Below are positions 6,837 through 7,052 of a stretch of DNA of 7,052 nucleotides, in pieces. The stretch is from NCBI GenBank assembly GCA_020438665.1, contig JAGQUE010000011.1:1-7052 (forward strand), in the 5' to 3' direction. The translations under genes were made by a program, and so were the position numbers. This DNA is from Nocardioidaceae bacterium. GTDB taxonomy: Bacteria > Actinomycetota > Actinomycetes > Propionibacteriales > Nocardioidaceae. The number at the start of each line of letters is the position of its first letter. The first letter of the stretch is position 1. The notes under the pieces were generated by a model that was not told the origin of the DNA, did not search any database, and worked only from the letters and a program-made list of their open reading frames with translations.

Positions 6837-6842
6837 TCCCCG
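6826..6842 (+). other. Palindrome over the mraZ stop codon
   Basis: CGGGGATC at 6826-6833 and GATCCCCG at 6835-6842 are exact reverse complements around T6834, the first base of the TGA stop. As RNA it would form a 7-bp stem with loop CUG. No T-run follows, so it is not a clear terminator. It could slow ribosome release, protect the mraZ end, or be a chance of GC-rich sequence. Confidence 0.45.
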
Positions 6843-6893
6843 CCCAGCATCACCCAGCACGACAGCACCACCCAGCAGCACGACAACACAAGA
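6843..6893 (+). repeat. Nearly T-free C/A-rich stretch with imperfect repeats
   Basis: Of 51 bases, 23 are C, 19 A, 8 G and 1 T, unlike the rest of the window. CACCCAGCA occurs at 6851-6859 and 6869-6877, and CAGCACGACA at 6855-6864 and 6876-6885. The second unit has an extra three bases. The RNA would be largely unpaired. Rich C with little G is the composition of Rho-utilisation sites; an unstructured linker before the following hairpin is the other simple reading. Confidence 0.5.
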
Positions 6894-6895
6894 AC

Positions 6896-7013
6896 GGATC
6901 CGTCAGGCGAGGTCTCGTGCCCGCGCTGCTGTCGCCGTCTGGGGCACCTTCCCCGGCTCCAGAAGGCGCGTTCCCCCAGCAGGCGCGGGCAGGGGACCTG
7001 GCCGGACGGATCC
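6896..7013 (+). ncRNA. Long structured leader upstream of expected rsmH (candidate mraW-type RNA)
   Basis: Bases 6896-6931 pair with 6977-7013 in a 33-bp stem with one G-U pair, three mismatches (6905/7004, 6909/7000, 6917/6992) and one bulged G (6983). Blocks: 6896-6904 with 7005-7013 (9 bp), 6906-6908 with 7001-7003, 6910-6916 with 6993-6999, 6918-6925 with 6984-6991 and 6926-6931 with 6977-6982. The top holds a second hairpin: CGCC 6933-6936 with GGCG 6965-6968, then 6938-6945 with 6956-6963, loop 6946-6955. It is too long and exact for chance and has no T-run for an intrinsic terminator. A conserved 'mraW RNA' motif is described in leaders of mraW (rsmH) operons in Actinomycetales; position fits, but I cannot verify the consensus. 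An inverted-repeat mobile relic is the main alternative; no target duplication is seen. Bases 7014-7052 hold nothing else I recognise. Confidence 0.55.
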
Positions 7014-7052
7014 CGGATCGCAGCAGTCGGGTCATCAGCCGGGGCAACCAAC

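Noticed and set aside
6896..7013. Long hairpin as an intrinsic terminator of mraZ
   Set aside because: No T-run follows 7013, the stem is far longer than usual, and it would cut mraZ off from the rest of its cluster.
6773..7051. Minus-strand open frames across the end of mraZ and the gap
   Set aside because: Cys/Arg/Ser-rich peptides without motif or ribosome site, antisense to mraZ and to the inverted repeat.

Overview
The window comes from the chromosome of a high-GC actinobacterium and holds the region just upstream of, and entering, the division/cell-wall (dcw) cluster. Gene order, the DUF3040 gene and the strong G/C third-position bias point to Actinomycetota. The exact order is uncertain; Propionibacteriales or Micrococcales are my best guesses. 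No mobile element, CRISPR array, tRNA or rRNA is visible.

Layout, left to right. (1) 3-785, +: the C-terminal two thirds of the Y-family DNA polymerase IV, dinB. (2) 921-1283, +: a small DUF3040 membrane protein with its own Shine-Dalgarno and a possible promoter. (3) 1284-1397: a convergent junction with a perfect 12-bp inverted repeat, probably a two-way terminator. (4) 6069 down to 1398, -: a compact three-gene operon, MoxR-type AAA+ ATPase, DUF58 protein and TgpA-like membrane transglutaminase. Its genes are separated by 11 nt and then overlap by 4 nt. (5) 6070-6407: a 338-nt divergent spacer. Its right side carries a sigma70-type promoter overlaid by four TGG-type repeats at exact 10-bp spacing, the expected MraZ operator. 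(6) 6408-6836, +: mraZ, first gene of the dcw cluster. (7) 6837-7052: no convincing coding sequence; rsmH (mraW) is expected just beyond the edge.

How the genes fit together. MraZ is a DNA-binding regulator that controls its own promoter and the division genes downstream. The divergent MoxR/DUF58/transglutaminase operon encodes an ATPase chaperone and two membrane proteins thought to act at the cell envelope. Both promoters lie in one spacer, so shared control is possible but unproven. dinB and the DUF3040 gene look like conserved neighbours without an obvious functional link.

The most notable finding is in the mraZ-rsmH gap. Bases 6896-6931 and 6977-7013 are near-perfect reverse complements (33 base pairs, three mismatches, one bulged G) enclosing a second hairpin. 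The structure is preceded by an almost T-free, C/A-rich, unpaired stretch and by a short palindrome over the mraZ stop codon. This looks like a structured 5' leader of rsmH. It sits where the computationally described actinobacterial 'mraW RNA' motif is expected, but I cannot confirm a match from sequence alone. A second oddity is tyrosine codon use: TAT is used about as often as TAC (20 of 35), although the other two-fold C/T-ending codons I checked are C-ending.
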